Assembly: GCF_001187905.1 (NCBI RefSeq)
Contig: NZ_LGIS01000026.1
Location: 62,001-126,000, forward strand
Reading direction: 5' to 3'
Source: Pantoea sp. RIT-PI-b
GTDB lineage: Bacteria > Pseudomonadota > Gammaproteobacteria > Enterobacterales > Enterobacteriaceae
DNA: 64,000 bases
In this document: positions 9,744 to 19,736 of the stretch, in pieces
How positions within the stretch are numbered: the stretch's first letter is position 1
Layout: each line of letters begins with the position of its first letter
Notes under the pieces: generated by a model
Seen by the model: only the letters and a program-made list of their open reading frames with translations
Database searches by the model: none
Told to the model about the DNA's origin: nothing
Program-made: the position numbers and the translations under genes

Positions 9744-11543
9744 ATGAGAAGAGTGATAACAACACTGGCCATCCTGTTAGTGGTGGTCGTAGCGGGCATG
9801 ACGGCACTGGTGTTGCTGGTCAATCCCAACGACTTTCGTACCTATATGGTAAAGCAGGTAGAACAGCGCAGTGGTTATCAGCTTCAGGTCAGCGGCGATC
9901 TGCGCTGGCACGTCTGGCCGCAGCTTAGCATCCTTGCCGGACGCATGAGTTTGACTGCGCCCGGCGCCACCCAGCCGATGGTGACTGCCGACAACATGCG
10001 GCTGGATGTTAATCTGTTGCCCTTGTTATCACATCAGCTCAGCGTCAGTCAGGTGATGCTGAAAAACGCCATCATCCGCGTGACGCCTGAGAGTGCGATG
10101 CAGAAACCGGCGGGCGCCCCCGTCGGTCCTGGCGATGCGGAACCGGATAGCGGCACCAATAACGGCTGGTCATTCAATATTGGCAAACTGCGGCTTGCTG
10201 ATAGCTTGTTGATCTGGCAGCAGCCGGGCGGTGATGAGTACAACTTCCGTGACCTCAATCTCAATCTCGATCAGGATGCCAGCAAGCAGGCCAGCATCGA
10301 GCTCGCTACCCGCGTTTCGCGCAATCAACGTAATGTCAGCGTGAATCTCAAAGGCCAAATGAATGTGGCGCAGTATCCGCATCGTTTGGTGGGGCAACTG
10401 GATGAGGTTAATTACACGCTGGACGGTGCCAACCTGCCGACGCAGGGGATCAAAGGCACCTTACGCGGTCAGGGTGAATGGAATGGCGACCATCAGCGCT
10501 TCTCGTTGCAGAAGCTGCAGCTAACCGCTAATGACAGCATGCTGGATGGTAGCGCCGAGGGGCGTCTGGCCCTGCCACAGCAGCTTAATCTGGCGCTGCA
10601 TGCCACGTCGTTAAATCTGGATAATCTGATGGCGAGCGCACCCGCTACAGATAGCAACGCGCCTCAGCAGGCCAACGTGATACGCACCCCGGTGATTGCC
10701 GAGCCGCGTATGCGCGATAACAGCGATTCACCGCTCAACCAAATGGATTTGACGCTCAACCTCGCCGCAGACAGCAGCGTATGGCGCGGTTTGACGCTGA
10801 CCAATCTGCAGATCGACGCCAGCAATCAGCAAGGCCTGATGACCTTGAGTAAGCTGCAGGGCAAGTTCGGCGACGGCCATTTCTCCGTGCCGGGTGCGGT
10901 CGACATTCGCAAACCGGTGACGCAGGCGGCTTTCCAGCCTGAGCTGGATAACATCGCCATTGCGCCGCTGCTGAAAGCGCTCGAACTGCCTGAAACGCTG
11001 CAAGGCACCGTCTCACTGAAAGGCGATCTCAGTGGAGCAGGCTTGAGCATCGAAGAGGCAAAACGTTACTGGCAGGGCAGTGCCGATCTCGAAGCGGCCA
11101 ACCTGCAGCTGTCACAGCTGAATCTGCAACAAATGGTGCGTCGTGCTGTGGCGCGCGTCAGCAGTCGTGTCACCAACGATCAGCCTGATGAGCAGGGAAT
11201 TCAGCAGCTGAGCGGTCGGGTTAGCCTTAAGCAGGGCATTATCACGTTACCGGATTTGCAGGGCGGCAACAGTCGCATGGCGGTGCAAACCAAAGGCAAT
11301 GTGGATATGGTTAAACAGCAGCTCGACATCACCATTAATATGATGCTGCGCGGCTGGCAAGGCGACGACAAGTTAGCCAATCTGTTGAATCAGCAAACCA
11401 TTCCACTGCGCATGTACGGCGGCTGGGATAATTTGCAGTACTCATTGCCGGTGGACGACGTGGTGCGCCAGCAGCTGCAAAGCGAAGCCAAGTCGCGCTT
11501 GAATCAGTGGCTGGATCGCCAGCAGCCCGCGAAGCAGCCTTGA
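9744..11543 (+). CDS. asmA: AsmA, outer-membrane assembly / lipid-transport-like protein
   Basis: A 599-residue AsmA-family protein with one N-terminal membrane anchor (about residues 6-26) followed by a long periplasmic repeating beta-groove region. The start MRRVITTLAIL matches E. coli AsmA and has a TGAGGAT ribosome site. The N-terminal block VNPNDFRTYMVKQVEQRSGYQLQV and the C-terminal block IPLRMYGGWDNLQYSLPVD are strongly conserved. AsmA-like proteins are thought to move or balance phospholipids toward the outer membrane; asmA was first found as a suppressor of assembly-defective OmpF. The central part is lower in identity, as is normal for this family. Confidence 0.93.
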   Translation: MRRVITTLAILLVVVVAGMTALVLLVNPNDFRTYMVKQVEQRSGYQLQVSGDLRWHVWPQLSILAGRMSLTAPGATQPMVTADNMRLDVNLLPLLSHQLSVSQVMLKNAIIRVTPESAMQKPAGAPVGPGDAEPDSGTNNGWSFNIGKLRLADSLLIWQQPGGDEYNFRDLNLNLDQDASKQASIELATRVSRNQRNVSVNLKGQMNVAQYPHRLVGQLDEVNYTLDGANLPTQGIKGTLRGQGEWNGDHQRFSLQKLQLTANDSMLDGSAEGRLALPQQLNLALHATSLNLDNLMASAPATDSNAPQQANVIRTPVIAEPRMRDNSDSPLNQMDLTLNLAADSSVWRGLTLTNLQIDASNQQGLMTLSKLQGKFGDGHFSVPGAVDIRKPVTQAAFQPELDNIAIAPLLKALELPETLQGTVSLKGDLSGAGLSIEEAKRYWQGSADLEAANLQLSQLNLQQMVRRAVARVSSRVTNDQPDEQGIQQLSGRVSLKQGIITLPDLQGGNSRMAVQTKGNVDMVKQQLDITINMMLRGWQGDDKLANLLNQQTIPLRMYGGWDNLQYSLPVDDVVRQQLQSEAKSRLNQWLDRQQPAKQP

Positions 11544-11549
11544 GGATTT

Positions 11550-11573
11550 CAGGTGCGCAGCTATGCGCACCTG
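11550..11573. repeat. hairpin CAGGTGCGCA, between convergent asmA and yegH
   Basis: A 10-bp perfect inverted repeat (CAGGTGCGCA / TGCGCACCTG) with a 4-base loop. The same GGTGCGCA...TGCGCACC core recurs at 19488 and 62168, so this is a member of a dispersed intergenic palindrome family. It probably also ends transcription of the two convergent genes. Confidence 0.7.
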
Positions 11574-11577
11574 ATGT

Positions 11578-13134
11578 TTATGGGGTAAGCGGAACAATCT
11601 CTACTTTCTGTACGCGATGATTTTCTACCTGCAAGGTGCGCAGCAGATAATCGCCAATTTTTAACTCTTCCCCTTCCTGCGGCACATGTTGCAGGCTATC
11701 CATCAGTAAACCCGCCAGCGTATGATAATTGCGTTTGTCGTCGAGGGGCAGCTGCACGTAGACCGCTAAATCCTCCAGCGGCATGTGGCCATTTGCCACC
11801 CAGCCGCCGTCGGGAAGCGGTTGGATGTCATAGCGCGCGTCAATTTTCTCCCCTTCGTTGGGCAGGTTACCGGCGATGGTTTCCATCAAGTCACTCAGCG
11901 TGACGACACCTTCTATCGAACCGAACTCATCCACCACAAAAGCAAAATGCGTCCGTGCATTACGGAACTGCTCCAGCGCCTGCAGCAACGTGACGCGTTC
12001 CGGAAAGATCAGCGGCTGGCGAATCAGCGAGCGTAAGTCGAGTGATTTGCTGTGCAAAGATTGATGCAGCAAATCGATCACGTGCACCACGCCGAGCGGA
12101 TCGCGGCCGTGTTCGGTTATGAGAATGCGCGTGTGCTGATTGCGATCCAGCTTGGCCATAATCTCCGCGGGATCTTCAGCGAGGTCGATATGCTCGACGT
12201 CATGACGCGAAGTCATAATGCTATTGATCTGCCGCTGACCCAGCCCTAACACGCGCGCAATCATGCGGCGCTCCTGGCGATTGAATAGCGCGCCTTCTTC
12301 GCTGTCGCTCACCAGTGAAGCGGTATCCGCATCAAGTTCAGCGCGCTGCGCCTCGCCACGTAGAATACGCAGTACCGCTTCGGAGGTGCGCTGGCGCAAG
12401 GGGCGCCCGGCAGTGAGAAAGCGGCGGCGGTTAAACATCGCCAGCTGGTTGAGTATCTCAATGACAATTGAGAAACCAATTGCCGCGTAGAGATAGCCTT
12501 TGGGAATAATAAAGCCCAATCCCTCGGCAACCAGACTAAAGCCGATCATCAGTAAGAAACTCAGGCAAAGAATGACAATGGTGGGATGGCCGTTGACGAA
12601 GCGCGTTAACGGCTTACTCGCGAGCAGCATCAGAAGAATCGCCACGGTCACCGCAGCCATCATCACGGGTAACTGATTAACCATGCCAACCGCAGTAATC
12701 ACCGCATCCAGCGAGAAGATGGCGTCCAGCACCACTATTTGCGCCACCACCGGCCAGAATTTAGCACCGTTCTTATTTTGACCAGTTTCCTCGTCAGCGC
12801 CTTCAAGCCGACTGTTTAATTCCGTAGTGGCTTTATAAAGAAGAAAGAAGCCGCCGGATAGCAGCAGCAGATCGCGGGCGCTGAAAGGGTGATGCCACAG
12901 CGTAAACAGCGGTTGCGTTAGCGTCACCAGCCAGGAAAGAGATGCCAGCAGCGCTAAACGCGACAGCAGCGCGAGCAGGAGTCCGATGACGCGGGCGCGG
13001 TCACGATCGGTTGGCGGCAACTTTTCGACGAGGATGGCAATGAAAACCAGGTTATCAATGCCCAATACCAGCTCCAGAACGATTAGCGTTACTAATCCTG
13101 CCCAGAGCGACGGATCAACGATCCACTCCAACAT
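11578..13134 (-). CDS. yegH: YegH, TerC-family membrane protein with CBS and CorC domains
   Basis: A 518-residue protein in three parts. Residues 1-220 form a TerC-like membrane domain with seven or so helices and the acidic motif [11 protein letters not shown] plus [17 protein letters not shown]. Two CBS domains follow (about 300-420, including [17 protein letters not shown] and [17 protein letters not shown]). A CorC/HlyC-type C-terminal domain (about 430-515) completes it. E. coli YegH has the same plan. TerC members are linked to metal export, especially manganese; the exact substrate of YegH is not known. It flanks the EPS operon on the left, as in E. coli next to wza. Confidence 0.93.
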   Translation of the reverse strand: MLEWIVDPSLWAGLVTLIVLELVLGIDNLVFIAILVEKLPPTDRDRARVIGLLLALLSRLALLASLSWLVTLTQPLFTLWHHPFSARDLLLLSGGFFLLYKATTELNSRLEGADEETGQNKNGAKFWPVVAQIVVLDAIFSLDAVITAVGMVNQLPVMMAAVTVAILLMLLASKPLTRFVNGHPTIVILCLSFLLMIGFSLVAEGLGFIIPKGYLYAAIGFSIVIEILNQLAMFNRRRFLTAGRPLRQRTSEAVLRILRGEAQRAELDADTASLVSDSEEGALFNRQERRMIARVLGLGQRQINSIMTSRHDVEHIDLAEDPAEIMAKLDRNQHTRILITEHGRDPLGVVHVIDLLHQSLHSKSLDLRSLIRQPLIFPERVTLLQALEQFRNARTHFAFVVDEFGSIEGVVTLSDLMETIAGNLPNEGEKIDARYDIQPLPDGGWVANGHMPLEDLAVYVQLPLDDKRNYHTLAGLLMDSLQHVPQEGEELKIGDYLLRTLQVENHRVQKVEIVPLTP

Positions 13135-13244
13135 GCGTTAATCACCTTAATGTCTATGAATTGAGCTTAATCTGATGATAGTGAATCGTAGAAAAGGGTA
13201 CAAATACGTCCCAGCTCAGTAAATCCGCGTATCAGCTTAAACAT

Positions 13245-13258
13245 AGCGAATATTCTTG
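13245..13258 (+). promoter_or_regulatory. candidate RcsAB box
   Basis: AGCGAATATTCTTG carries the core GAATATTCTT. It matches 10 of 14 positions of the enterobacterial RcsAB consensus as I recall it (TAAGAATATTCTTA), and 11 of 13 of the Erwinia form TRVGAAWAWTSYG. It lies about 680 bases before the wbaP start, similar to the distant placement (over 500 bases) reported for amsG. Binding of RcsB with RcsA here would activate EPS synthesis. Confidence 0.6.
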
Positions 13259-13672
13259 ATTGCTGATGGGTAAGGATAAGACGAAAGTATGGATAAACAA
13301 CTTAGCTAAGTAACGATCGCTATTAATTGTTCCAGGCAGGCAAGTGCGTGCAATTTTGATGCAAAGTAATTAGAGGCTGAGTATCGAATTATTCTGATTT
13401 TTGCTGAGGAATGGGCTGAAAGCGCTGGCATCAATACTTATGGCTGGTAGTCTTTTTCCTAAAATAGTACATGCAAGACGGGGCCTACTTGTAAACAAGC
13501 CAGTAATAACTAGTATAGCAACGTGCTAGTAAATGTCTGCGCCAAAGCTGTTAATAGCGCGCTCCTTAGCCTTCTAATGTTGTGAATTGTGATCGTGCGC
13601 GGGCCACGACCGGTAATTAGCGCATAAATACCGCATAAAAACAGGCTGTAAATAGGATGATTTAAGCGGTAT

Positions 13673-13701
13673 TGGCAGCGACAGCCAAGGGCGGTAGCGT
13701 G
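13673..13701 (+). promoter_or_regulatory. JUMPstart/ops element of EPS operon
   Basis: The sequence ends in GGCGGTAGCGTG (13690-13701), the ops core at which RNA polymerase pauses and RfaH is loaded, and is preceded by CAGCCAA as in the JUMPstart consensus. It lies 225 bases before wbaP. RfaH loading would allow read-through of the long operon, including the hairpin after wzc. Confidence 0.85.
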
Positions 13702-13925
13702 CCAAAAGTGCTTTCTGTACGGTAATAAAGTCTGTCATTGTGGCAAGGGAAGTCAGACTAATCTGTTGGTATTCATCATAATTCTCTTGCTTACTAAAGC
13801 GAGAATGAGTTTGGCCTCAGAGAATTTGCCGCAGATTGCCTCAACAAATGCAGCGAATATATCGCTCATTTATTACACAGGCTTGAGGCGTTAGGGATTA
13901 GGGAAATAATATAAAAGAGTTAAAT

Positions 13926-15359
13926 ATGCGCGATAACGAAATTACATATAAAAGTCTTCTGACCAAAATTTTACTGGCGTGCTCGGATTTAATTTGTTTC
14001 AACGCGGCGTTGTTTATTGCCATGGCGTTGATTAATTCGTTCACAGATTCTCCGCTGGCAGATATATCTGAAAAATACCTGCATTTAAAAATCGCTACAC
14101 ACATTGCGCTTTCGGTTATTTGCGTAGGCTGGTTCTGGGTTCGACTGCGTCATTATACGTATCGCAAACCATTCTGGTTCGAGCTCAAAGAGATATTTCG
14201 TACCATTCTTATTTTCTCTGTCATTGATTTGTCAATTTCAGCGCTTTCACAGTGGCAAATGTCGCGTTTCGTCTGGGTCATGACCTGGATTCTGGCACTG
14301 ATTCTGCTTCCTTTAGCGCGTGCTATCTCTAAACGTGTACTGAATCATTTCGGCATGTGGAAGAAGCAAACCATCATTATCGGTAGCAGCCGCAACGCAC
14401 AGGAAGCCTGGCAGGCGCTGCAGAGCGAAGAGGTGATGGGTTTTGATGTCATTGCCTTTTTCGACGTCGATAAAAGTTGCCCACAAGCCAGCATCGCCGG
14501 CGTACCCGTTCTGCATAATGAGCAGGAGCTGTGGCATCTGACCAACAGCGAAACCCAGTTCATCGTGGCGGTGGAGTTCGAACAGAGCCAGCATCGCGAT
14601 CACTGGCTGAAAAACCTGGCGAAGCATAACTGCCGTTCGGTTTCAGTGATTCCAACGCTGCGCGGTGTACCGCTCTACGGCACCGACATGGCCTACATCT
14701 TTAGTCATGAAGTGATGATTCTGCGTGTTAACAATAACCTGGCGAAACGCACTTCGCGCTTCCTGAAGCGTGCATTCGATATCGTCGGCGCGTTGGGCAT
14801 TATTCTGGCGCTGTCACCTGCATTGCTGGTTCTGGGCTTTATGGTCGGCCGTGATGGTGGGCCGCCGATTTACGGTCACGAACGTGTGGGTATGAATGGT
14901 CGCAAATTCAAATGCCTGAAATTCCGCTCAATGGTGATCAACTCGAAAGAGGTGCTGGAAGAGGTACTGCGTACCGATCCGGTGGCACGCGCCGAGTGGG
15001 ATAAAGACTTCAAACTGAAGAACGATCCGCGCATTACCAAAGTCGGTCACTTCATCCGTAAAACCAGTCTGGATGAGCTGCCGCAGCTGTGGAACGTGGT
15101 TCGTGGTGATATGAGCCTGGTCGGTCCCCGCCCGGTGATTGAAGATGAACTGTGCCGTTATGCGGGTGACGTCGATTATTACCTGATGGCAAAACCAGGC
15201 ATGACGGGATTGTGGCAGGTTAGCGGTCGTAACGACGTTGACTATGAAACGCGCGTCTATTTCGACTCGTGGTATGTGAAGAACTGGTCGCTGTGGAATG
15301 ACATCGCGATTCTGTTTAAAACGGTTGGCGTAGTGCTTAAACGCGATGGCGCCTATTGA
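13926..15359 (+). CDS. wbaP: undecaprenyl-phosphate galactose phosphotransferase (AmsG/WceG type)
   Basis: A 477-residue polyisoprenyl-phosphate hexose-1-phosphate transferase that starts each EPS repeat by moving Gal-1-P (or Glc-1-P) from UDP-sugar to undecaprenyl phosphate in the inner membrane. Four N-terminal helices (to about 140) precede a CoA-binding-like domain (about 145-260). The catalytic C-terminal domain follows a re-entrant helix near 285-305, with [15 protein letters not shown], the Asp-Glu catalytic pair in [20 protein letters not shown] and the terminal KRDGAY. It closely parallels Salmonella WbaP, which uses galactose, in length and sequence. It is the first gene of the EPS operon. 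Confidence 0.93.
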   Translation: MRDNEITYKSLLTKILLACSDLICFNAALFIAMALINSFTDSPLADISEKYLHLKIATHIALSVICVGWFWVRLRHYTYRKPFWFELKEIFRTILIFSVIDLSISALSQWQMSRFVWVMTWILALILLPLARAISKRVLNHFGMWKKQTIIIGSSRNAQEAWQALQSEEVMGFDVIAFFDVDKSCPQASIAGVPVLHNEQELWHLTNSETQFIVAVEFEQSQHRDHWLKNLAKHNCRSVSVIPTLRGVPLYGTDMAYIFSHEVMILRVNNNLAKRTSRFLKRAFDIVGALGIILALSPALLVLGFMVGRDGGPPIYGHERVGMNGRKFKCLKFRSMVINSKEVLEEVLRTDPVARAEWDKDFKLKNDPRITKVGHFIRKTSLDELPQLWNVVRGDMSLVGPRPVIEDELCRYAGDVDYYLMAKPGMTGLWQVSGRNDVDYETRVYFDSWYVKNWSLWNDIAILFKTVGVVLKRDGAY

Positions 15360-15370
15360 TAGACAGCGAG

Positions 15371-15398
15371 ACCGGGGAAGGGCAGCAACATCCCCGGT
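15371..15398 (+). terminator. hairpin between wbaP and wza
   Basis: An 8-bp stem ACCGGGGA/TCCCCGGT with a 12-base loop is followed by TGAAAA, without a T-run. It may attenuate or shape the transcript between wbaP and wza. The rest of the 298-base gap shows no gene. Confidence 0.35.
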
Positions 15399-15657
15399 TG
15401 AAAACTGCCGGTGCTGGGTGTGTCGTGATATAAACAACAGCCGTTAATGCACCCGATTAAACGGGTTATTTGCCGGTTGATGAAATACCCACTTTAATTG
15501 ATGTCGTCTTTAGACACGGTGACAACATAAAACCAAGGGAGCGAATAATAATGACCCACAGTTTCAGTGTTTAACCCGTCACATTAATTTTTTGTAAGAC
15601 GCTTACACAGCGGGCGATTTCGCCTCTATCAATCATTAACTGATAGCGAAGAATCAG

Positions 15658-16794
15658 ATGATAATGAAAATTAAATTGATACCTTTACTGGTATCCGCGA
15701 CTTTTCTCTCCGGATGTACCATTGAACCGGGTTCTCACCTTTCCACCAGTGGAAAAGATGTCATTGAGCAACAGGATAGCAACTATGACATCGACAAATA
15801 TGTAAACGTCTTCCCGCTCACGCCGCGTCTGGTTGAACAGATGCGTCCGAAGCCGTTAGTCGCGCAGGCTAACCCCTTGCTGCAAAATGAGATCCAGAGC
15901 TACGAATACCGCATCGGCGTGGGTGACGTGCTTAACGTTACCGTCTGGGATCACCCAGAGTTAACGACGCCAGCGGGCCAGTACCGTAGCGCCAGCGACA
16001 CCGGTAACTGGGTGCAGGCTGATGGCACGATCTTCTACCCATACATTGGTAAAGTCCGCGTCGCGGGCCGTACCGTGACCGAGATCCGCACCGAAGTGGC
16101 GCGTCGTCTGGCTCAGTTCATTGAAAGCCCACAGGTTGACGTTAACGTTGCCTCGTTCCGTTCGCAGAAAGCCTACATCACCGGTTCTGTGACCACCTCG
16201 GGACAGCAGCCAATCACCAACGTGCCGCTCACCGTGCTTGATGCGGTTAACGCCGCCGGCGGCCTGGCCGCTGACGCTGACTGGCGCAACGTGGTGCTGA
16301 CGCACAACGGTAAAGAACAACGTATTTCGCTGCAGGCGCTGATGCAAAATGGCGACCTGAGCCAAAACCATCTGCTCTATCCGGGCGACATTCTGTACGT
16401 TCCGCGTAATGATGATCTGAAAGTCTTTGTGATGGGCGAAGTGAAGCAGCAGTCAACGCTGAAGATGGACCGCAGCGGCATGACTCTGGCTGAAGCGCTG
16501 GGCAACTCGCAAGGTATGGATCAGACCACCTCTGATGCCACCGGTGTGTTCGTTATTCGTCCAATTCGTGGCACCAACCGCACCAAGATTGCCAACATCT
16601 ATCAGTTGAATACCAAAGATGCGGCTTCGATGGTGATGGGCACCGAATTCCAGCTTGAGCCGTACGACATCGTCTACGTCACCGCCACGCCAATTACCCG
16701 TTGGAACCGTGTGATTTCAGGCCTGCTGCCGAACATCGTGGGTGTTGATGATGCCAGCTCCGCGGCACTTCGTTTCCGTAACTGGTCGGACTAA
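15658..16794 (+). CDS. wza: Wza, outer-membrane polysaccharide export lipoprotein
   Basis: A 378-residue lipoprotein forming the octameric outer-membrane channel for the EPS chain. The signal peptide ends in the lipobox LSGC, with Cys20 as the lipidated residue. The PES domain contains [20 protein letters not shown] and [10 protein letters not shown], and the SLBB repeats include [17 protein letters not shown] and [19 protein letters not shown]. The C-terminal amphipathic helix after [14 protein letters not shown] would cross the outer membrane. It works with Wzc and Wzb downstream (E. amylovora name amsH). A second in-frame ATG two codons in is an alternative start. Confidence 0.95.
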   Translation: MIMKIKLIPLLVSATFLSGCTIEPGSHLSTSGKDVIEQQDSNYDIDKYVNVFPLTPRLVEQMRPKPLVAQANPLLQNEIQSYEYRIGVGDVLNVTVWDHPELTTPAGQYRSASDTGNWVQADGTIFYPYIGKVRVAGRTVTEIRTEVARRLAQFIESPQVDVNVASFRSQKAYITGSVTTSGQQPITNVPLTVLDAVNAAGGLAADADWRNVVLTHNGKEQRISLQALMQNGDLSQNHLLYPGDILYVPRNDDLKVFVMGEVKQQSTLKMDRSGMTLAEALGNSQGMDQTTSDATGVFVIRPIRGTNRTKIANIYQLNTKDAASMVMGTEFQLEPYDIVYVTATPITRWNRVISGLLPNIVGVDDASSAALRFRNWSD

Positions 16795-16803
16795 GGGTCC
16801 GCC

Positions 16804-17238
16804 ATGATTAAGTCCGTGTTAGTCGTCTGCGTCGGCAACATTTGCCGCTCCCCCACCGGGGAGCGTCTGTTCAAGCGCGCGCTACCTAATCTCCGGATCG
16901 CTTCTGCAGGGCTGGGTGCTCTGCAAGGCTATCCGGCGGACCAGAAGGCCATTGATGTCGCCGCCGAACACGGCGTGTCGCTCGAAGGCCATCAGGCGCA
17001 GCAGTTAACGGCCAGTATGTGCCGTGACTACGACCTGATTCTGGTAATGGAAAAGCGACACGTTGAGCAGGTGAATCGCATCGATCCAGCCGCACGCGGA
17101 AAAACCATGCTGCTTGGGCACTGGCTCAACCAACAGGAAATTACGGATCCGTACAAAAAAAGTCGCGAGGCCTTTGAAGAGGTCTACGGGTTACTGGAAA
17201 ACGCTACCCAGAAATGGGTCAACGTATTAAGCCGATAG
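16804..17238 (+). CDS. wzb: Wzb, low-molecular-weight protein-tyrosine phosphatase
   Basis: A 144-residue cytoplasmic phosphatase that dephosphorylates the tyrosine-rich tail of Wzc. The active-site loop CVGNICRS has nucleophile Cys9 and Arg15, and the general-acid loop DPYKKS lies near residue 116. It starts nine bases after wza and precedes wzc by 12 bases, so the export trio is one translational block. The E. amylovora equivalent is AmsI. Confidence 0.96.
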   Translation: MIKSVLVVCVGNICRSPTGERLFKRALPNLRIASAGLGALQGYPADQKAIDVAAEHGVSLEGHQAQQLTASMCRDYDLILVMEKRHVEQVNRIDPAARGKTMLLGHWLNQQEITDPYKKSREAFEEVYGLLENATQKWVNVLSR

Positions 17239-17250
17239 TTGGGATTATCC

Positions 17251-19428
17251 ATGAATATCAAAAACAAGGTTATGACCGCGCCAAAGGAAGATTCGAATGG
17301 ATGGGATCTGGCGCATCTTGTGGGACAGCTGATTGATCATCGCTGGATCATTGTTGCCGTTACCGCATTCTTCATGCTGGTGGCGACCCTCTACACACTG
17401 TTTGCCACGCCAATCTACAGCGCCGATGCCATGGTGCAGGTTGAGCAGAAGAACACCGCATCGGTTCTGAACGAACTGCAGGATGTGCTGCCCGCTACGC
17501 CGGCTTCCGATACCGAGATTCAGATTGTTGAGTCGCGTATGGTGCTGGGTAAAACGGTAAACGACCTCGGTCTGGATACTGTGGTACAGCAGAACTACTT
17601 CCCGGTGATTGGTAAAGGTTTGTCACGCCTGATGGGCAACAAGCCAGCCAATATCGCTATTTCGCGCCTGGAAATTCCACGCACAATCGAAAAGCGTACC
17701 GTGCAGCTGGAAGTCACCGGCCCGGATACCTATACCGTCACCAACGATGGTGATGAGCTGTTTAAAGGTCGTGTTGGTCAGCTGGAGCAGCATGGCGATG
17801 TGACTATGCTGGTGAGTGATATTCAGGCGGATGAAGGCACCAGCTTCAATGTCACCAAACTCACTGATTTGCAGGCGATTAAAAACGTTCTGGGCGCGCT
17901 GACGGTAGCCGATAAAGGCAAAGCCACCGGTGTGTTGGGTCTTGAGTTCCAACACGAAGATCCAGAGCAGGCCAGCCGCATCCTGAACCAGATTGTCAAT
18001 AATTACCTGCTGCAGAACGTAGAGCGCAAATCCGAACAAGCAGAGAAAAGCCTTGAGTTCCTGCGCGGACAGCTGCCGAACGTACGCGCTAAGCTGGATG
18101 ATGCTGAAGATAAGCTGAATACCTTCCGTCGTCAGAACGAGTCGGTAGATATGTCGCTGGAAGCGAAATCTGCGCTGGATTCCTCTGTCAGCGTGCAGAC
18201 TCAGCTGAACGAGCTGACGTTCCGTGAAGCGGAAGTATCGCAGCTGTTCACGAAGGATCACCCGACCTACCGCGCCCTGCTGGAAAAACGCAAAACGCTG
18301 GAAGGCGAGCAGGCACAGCTGAACAAGAAAATTGCCGGCATGCCGCAAACGCAACAAGAGATTCTGCGTCTGACGCGTGATGTGCAGTCAGGTCAGGAAA
18401 TCTACATGCAGCTGCTGAATCGTCAGCAAGAGCTGGGTATCAGCAAAGCCAGTACCGTGGGTGATGTACGTATCATTGATGGTGCTGAAACAGCCGCAAG
18501 TCCTGTTGCACCGAAGAAGGCGCTGATCATTGCTGCCGGTCTGATTCTGGGCCTGATGCTGTCGGTAGGTCTGGTGCTGCTGAAAGCGCTGTTCCATCAC
18601 GGTATCGACAACCCAGAGCAGCTGGAAGAGCTGGGCATGAACGTCTATGCCAGCGTACCGCTCTCTGAATGGCAGCGTAAGAAAGATACCGAAGCGCTGG
18701 CGCGTCGCGGTCACAAAGAGAAGAGTGACCCGCACAACACGCTGCTGGCGTTGGGTAATCCAACTGACCTGTCCATCGAAGCGATTCGTAGCCTGCGTAC
18801 CAGCCTGCACTTCGCGATGATGGAAGCGAAAAACAATATCCTGATGATCACCGGCGCTAGCCCAGGCATTGGTAAAACCTTTATCTGTGCCAACCTGGCA
18901 ACGCTGGTATCAAAAGCGGGTCAGCGTGTGCTGTTCATCGATGGTGATATGCGTCGCGGCTATACCCATGAATTGCTGGGTGCGGATAACAAATCTGGCC
19001 TGTCTAACGTGCTGTCAGGTAAGAGCGAGTTCTCACCGGCGATGATTCAGAAGGGCGTTTACGGCTTCGACTTCCTGCCGCGTGGCCAGGTGCCACCAAA
19101 CCCGTCTGAGTTGCTGATGCACCGTCGTATGAGCGAGCTGCTTGATTGGGCCAGCAAGAACTACGATTTGGTACTGATCGATACGCCGCCGATTCTGGCC
19201 GTCACCGATGCTTCAATCATCGGTAAGCTGGCAGGCACGTCGCTGATGGTGGCGCGTTTCGAAACCAACACCAGCAAAGAACTGGATGTCAGTTACAAGC
19301 GCTTCGCGCAGAACGGCATCGAAATTAAAGGCGTGATCCTCAACGCCGTAGTACGTAAAGCGTCGAATGCCTACGGTTATGGCTACGATTATTACAACTA
19401 CGAATACGGCAAAGAGACCAAGAGCTAA
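17251..19428 (+). CDS. wzc: Wzc, tyrosine autokinase and chain co-polymerase
   Basis: A 725-residue inner-membrane BY-kinase controlling EPS polymerisation and export. Membrane helices lie near residues 30-50 and 425-450, with a long periplasmic coiled-coil between them (about 260-380). The cytoplasmic kinase has Walker A GASPGIGKT, Walker A' VLFIDGDMRRG and Walker B LVLIDTPPI. The tail is tyrosine-rich (YGYGYDYYNYEYG), the autophosphorylation cluster removed by Wzb. The ATG at 17251 was preferred over an upstream TTG. A strong hairpin follows directly. Confidence 0.95.
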   Translation: MNIKNKVMTAPKEDSNGWDLAHLVGQLIDHRWIIVAVTAFFMLVATLYTLFATPIYSADAMVQVEQKNTASVLNELQDVLPATPASDTEIQIVESRMVLGKTVNDLGLDTVVQQNYFPVIGKGLSRLMGNKPANIAISRLEIPRTIEKRTVQLEVTGPDTYTVTNDGDELFKGRVGQLEQHGDVTMLVSDIQADEGTSFNVTKLTDLQAIKNVLGALTVADKGKATGVLGLEFQHEDPEQASRILNQIVNNYLLQNVERKSEQAEKSLEFLRGQLPNVRAKLDDAEDKLNTFRRQNESVDMSLEAKSALDSSVSVQTQLNELTFREAEVSQLFTKDHPTYRALLEKRKTLEGEQAQLNKKIAGMPQTQQEILRLTRDVQSGQEIYMQLLNRQQELGISKASTVGDVRIIDGAETAASPVAPKKALIIAAGLILGLMLSVGLVLLKALFHHGIDNPEQLEELGMNVYASVPLSEWQRKKDTEALARRGHKEKSDPHNTLLALGNPTDLSIEAIRSLRTSLHFAMMEAKNNILMITGASPGIGKTFICANLATLVSKAGQRVLFIDGDMRRGYTHELLGADNKSGLSNVLSGKSEFSPAMIQKGVYGFDFLPRGQVPPNPSELLMHRRMSELLDWASKNYDLVLIDTPPILAVTDASIIGKLAGTSLMVARFETNTSKELDVSYKRFAQNGIEIKGVILNAVVRKASNAYGYGYDYYNYEYGKETKS

Positions 19429-19441
19429 GCAGTAACCATGT

Positions 19442-19465
19442 GGGGCGGTTTACCGCCCCTTTTTT
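19442..19465 (+). terminator. intrinsic terminator after wzc
   Basis: The stem GGGGCGG/CCGCCCC with loop TTTA is followed by six T residues, a textbook rho-independent terminator. It separates the export genes from the glycosyltransferase genes. RfaH-modified polymerase would be expected to read through part of the time, making wza-wzb-wzc more abundant than the assembly genes. Confidence 0.88.
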
Positions 19466-19487
19466 ATGGTGAATAGGGGTTAAGCCA

Positions 19488-19540
19488 GGTGCGCAACAAT
19501 GCGCACCCTACGCCTTGTAGGGGCGCCATCAATGGCGACC
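19488..19540. repeat. bipartite intergenic palindrome
   Basis: Two adjacent hairpins: GGTGCGCA-ACAA-TGCGCACC, then GGCGCCAT-CA-ATGGCGACC. The first is shared with 11550 and 62168; the two-part arrangement is shared with 62167-62217. It lies in the 300-base gap between wzc and the first glycosyltransferase, where I see no convincing gene. Confidence 0.7.
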
Positions 19541-19736
19541 GGTGAGCAATTTAAGGGGTGCGTTTTGCATCCTTACACATACACACAGCACAGTCTTAGG
19601 TATTCCCGTGATGGTACGTACAGTCTTAATGAGAAAAGAAACTAACGGCATGATTTTTCAGAGCAAAGCCGATTCCTTTCTCAGGGCTGAACGCGTTACC
19701 GTTGAATCTGGAACAGCTGTTTAAGAGGTGCTGGCA

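Larger units (their letters stand above)
13135..13925 (+). promoter_or_regulatory. long leader of the EPS operon
   Basis: About 790 bases with no convincing ORF lie between divergent yegH and wbaP. They hold a candidate RcsAB box (13245) and a JUMPstart/ops element (13673-13701). A long untranslated leader with a distal Rcs site is characteristic of the Erwinia ams and Pantoea wce promoters. I could not fix the transcription start with confidence. Confidence 0.75.

Noticed and set aside
13381..13400. Second RcsAB-like site, GAATTATTCTG
   Set aside because: It has an extra base in the centre relative to the consensus, so the half-sites are out of register.
19542..19724. 60-codon ORF between wzc and the first EPS glycosyltransferase, considered as a remnant of the missing polymerase
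   Set aside because: Its translation has no membrane-helix pattern or recognisable motif, and composition and length fit a chance ORF.
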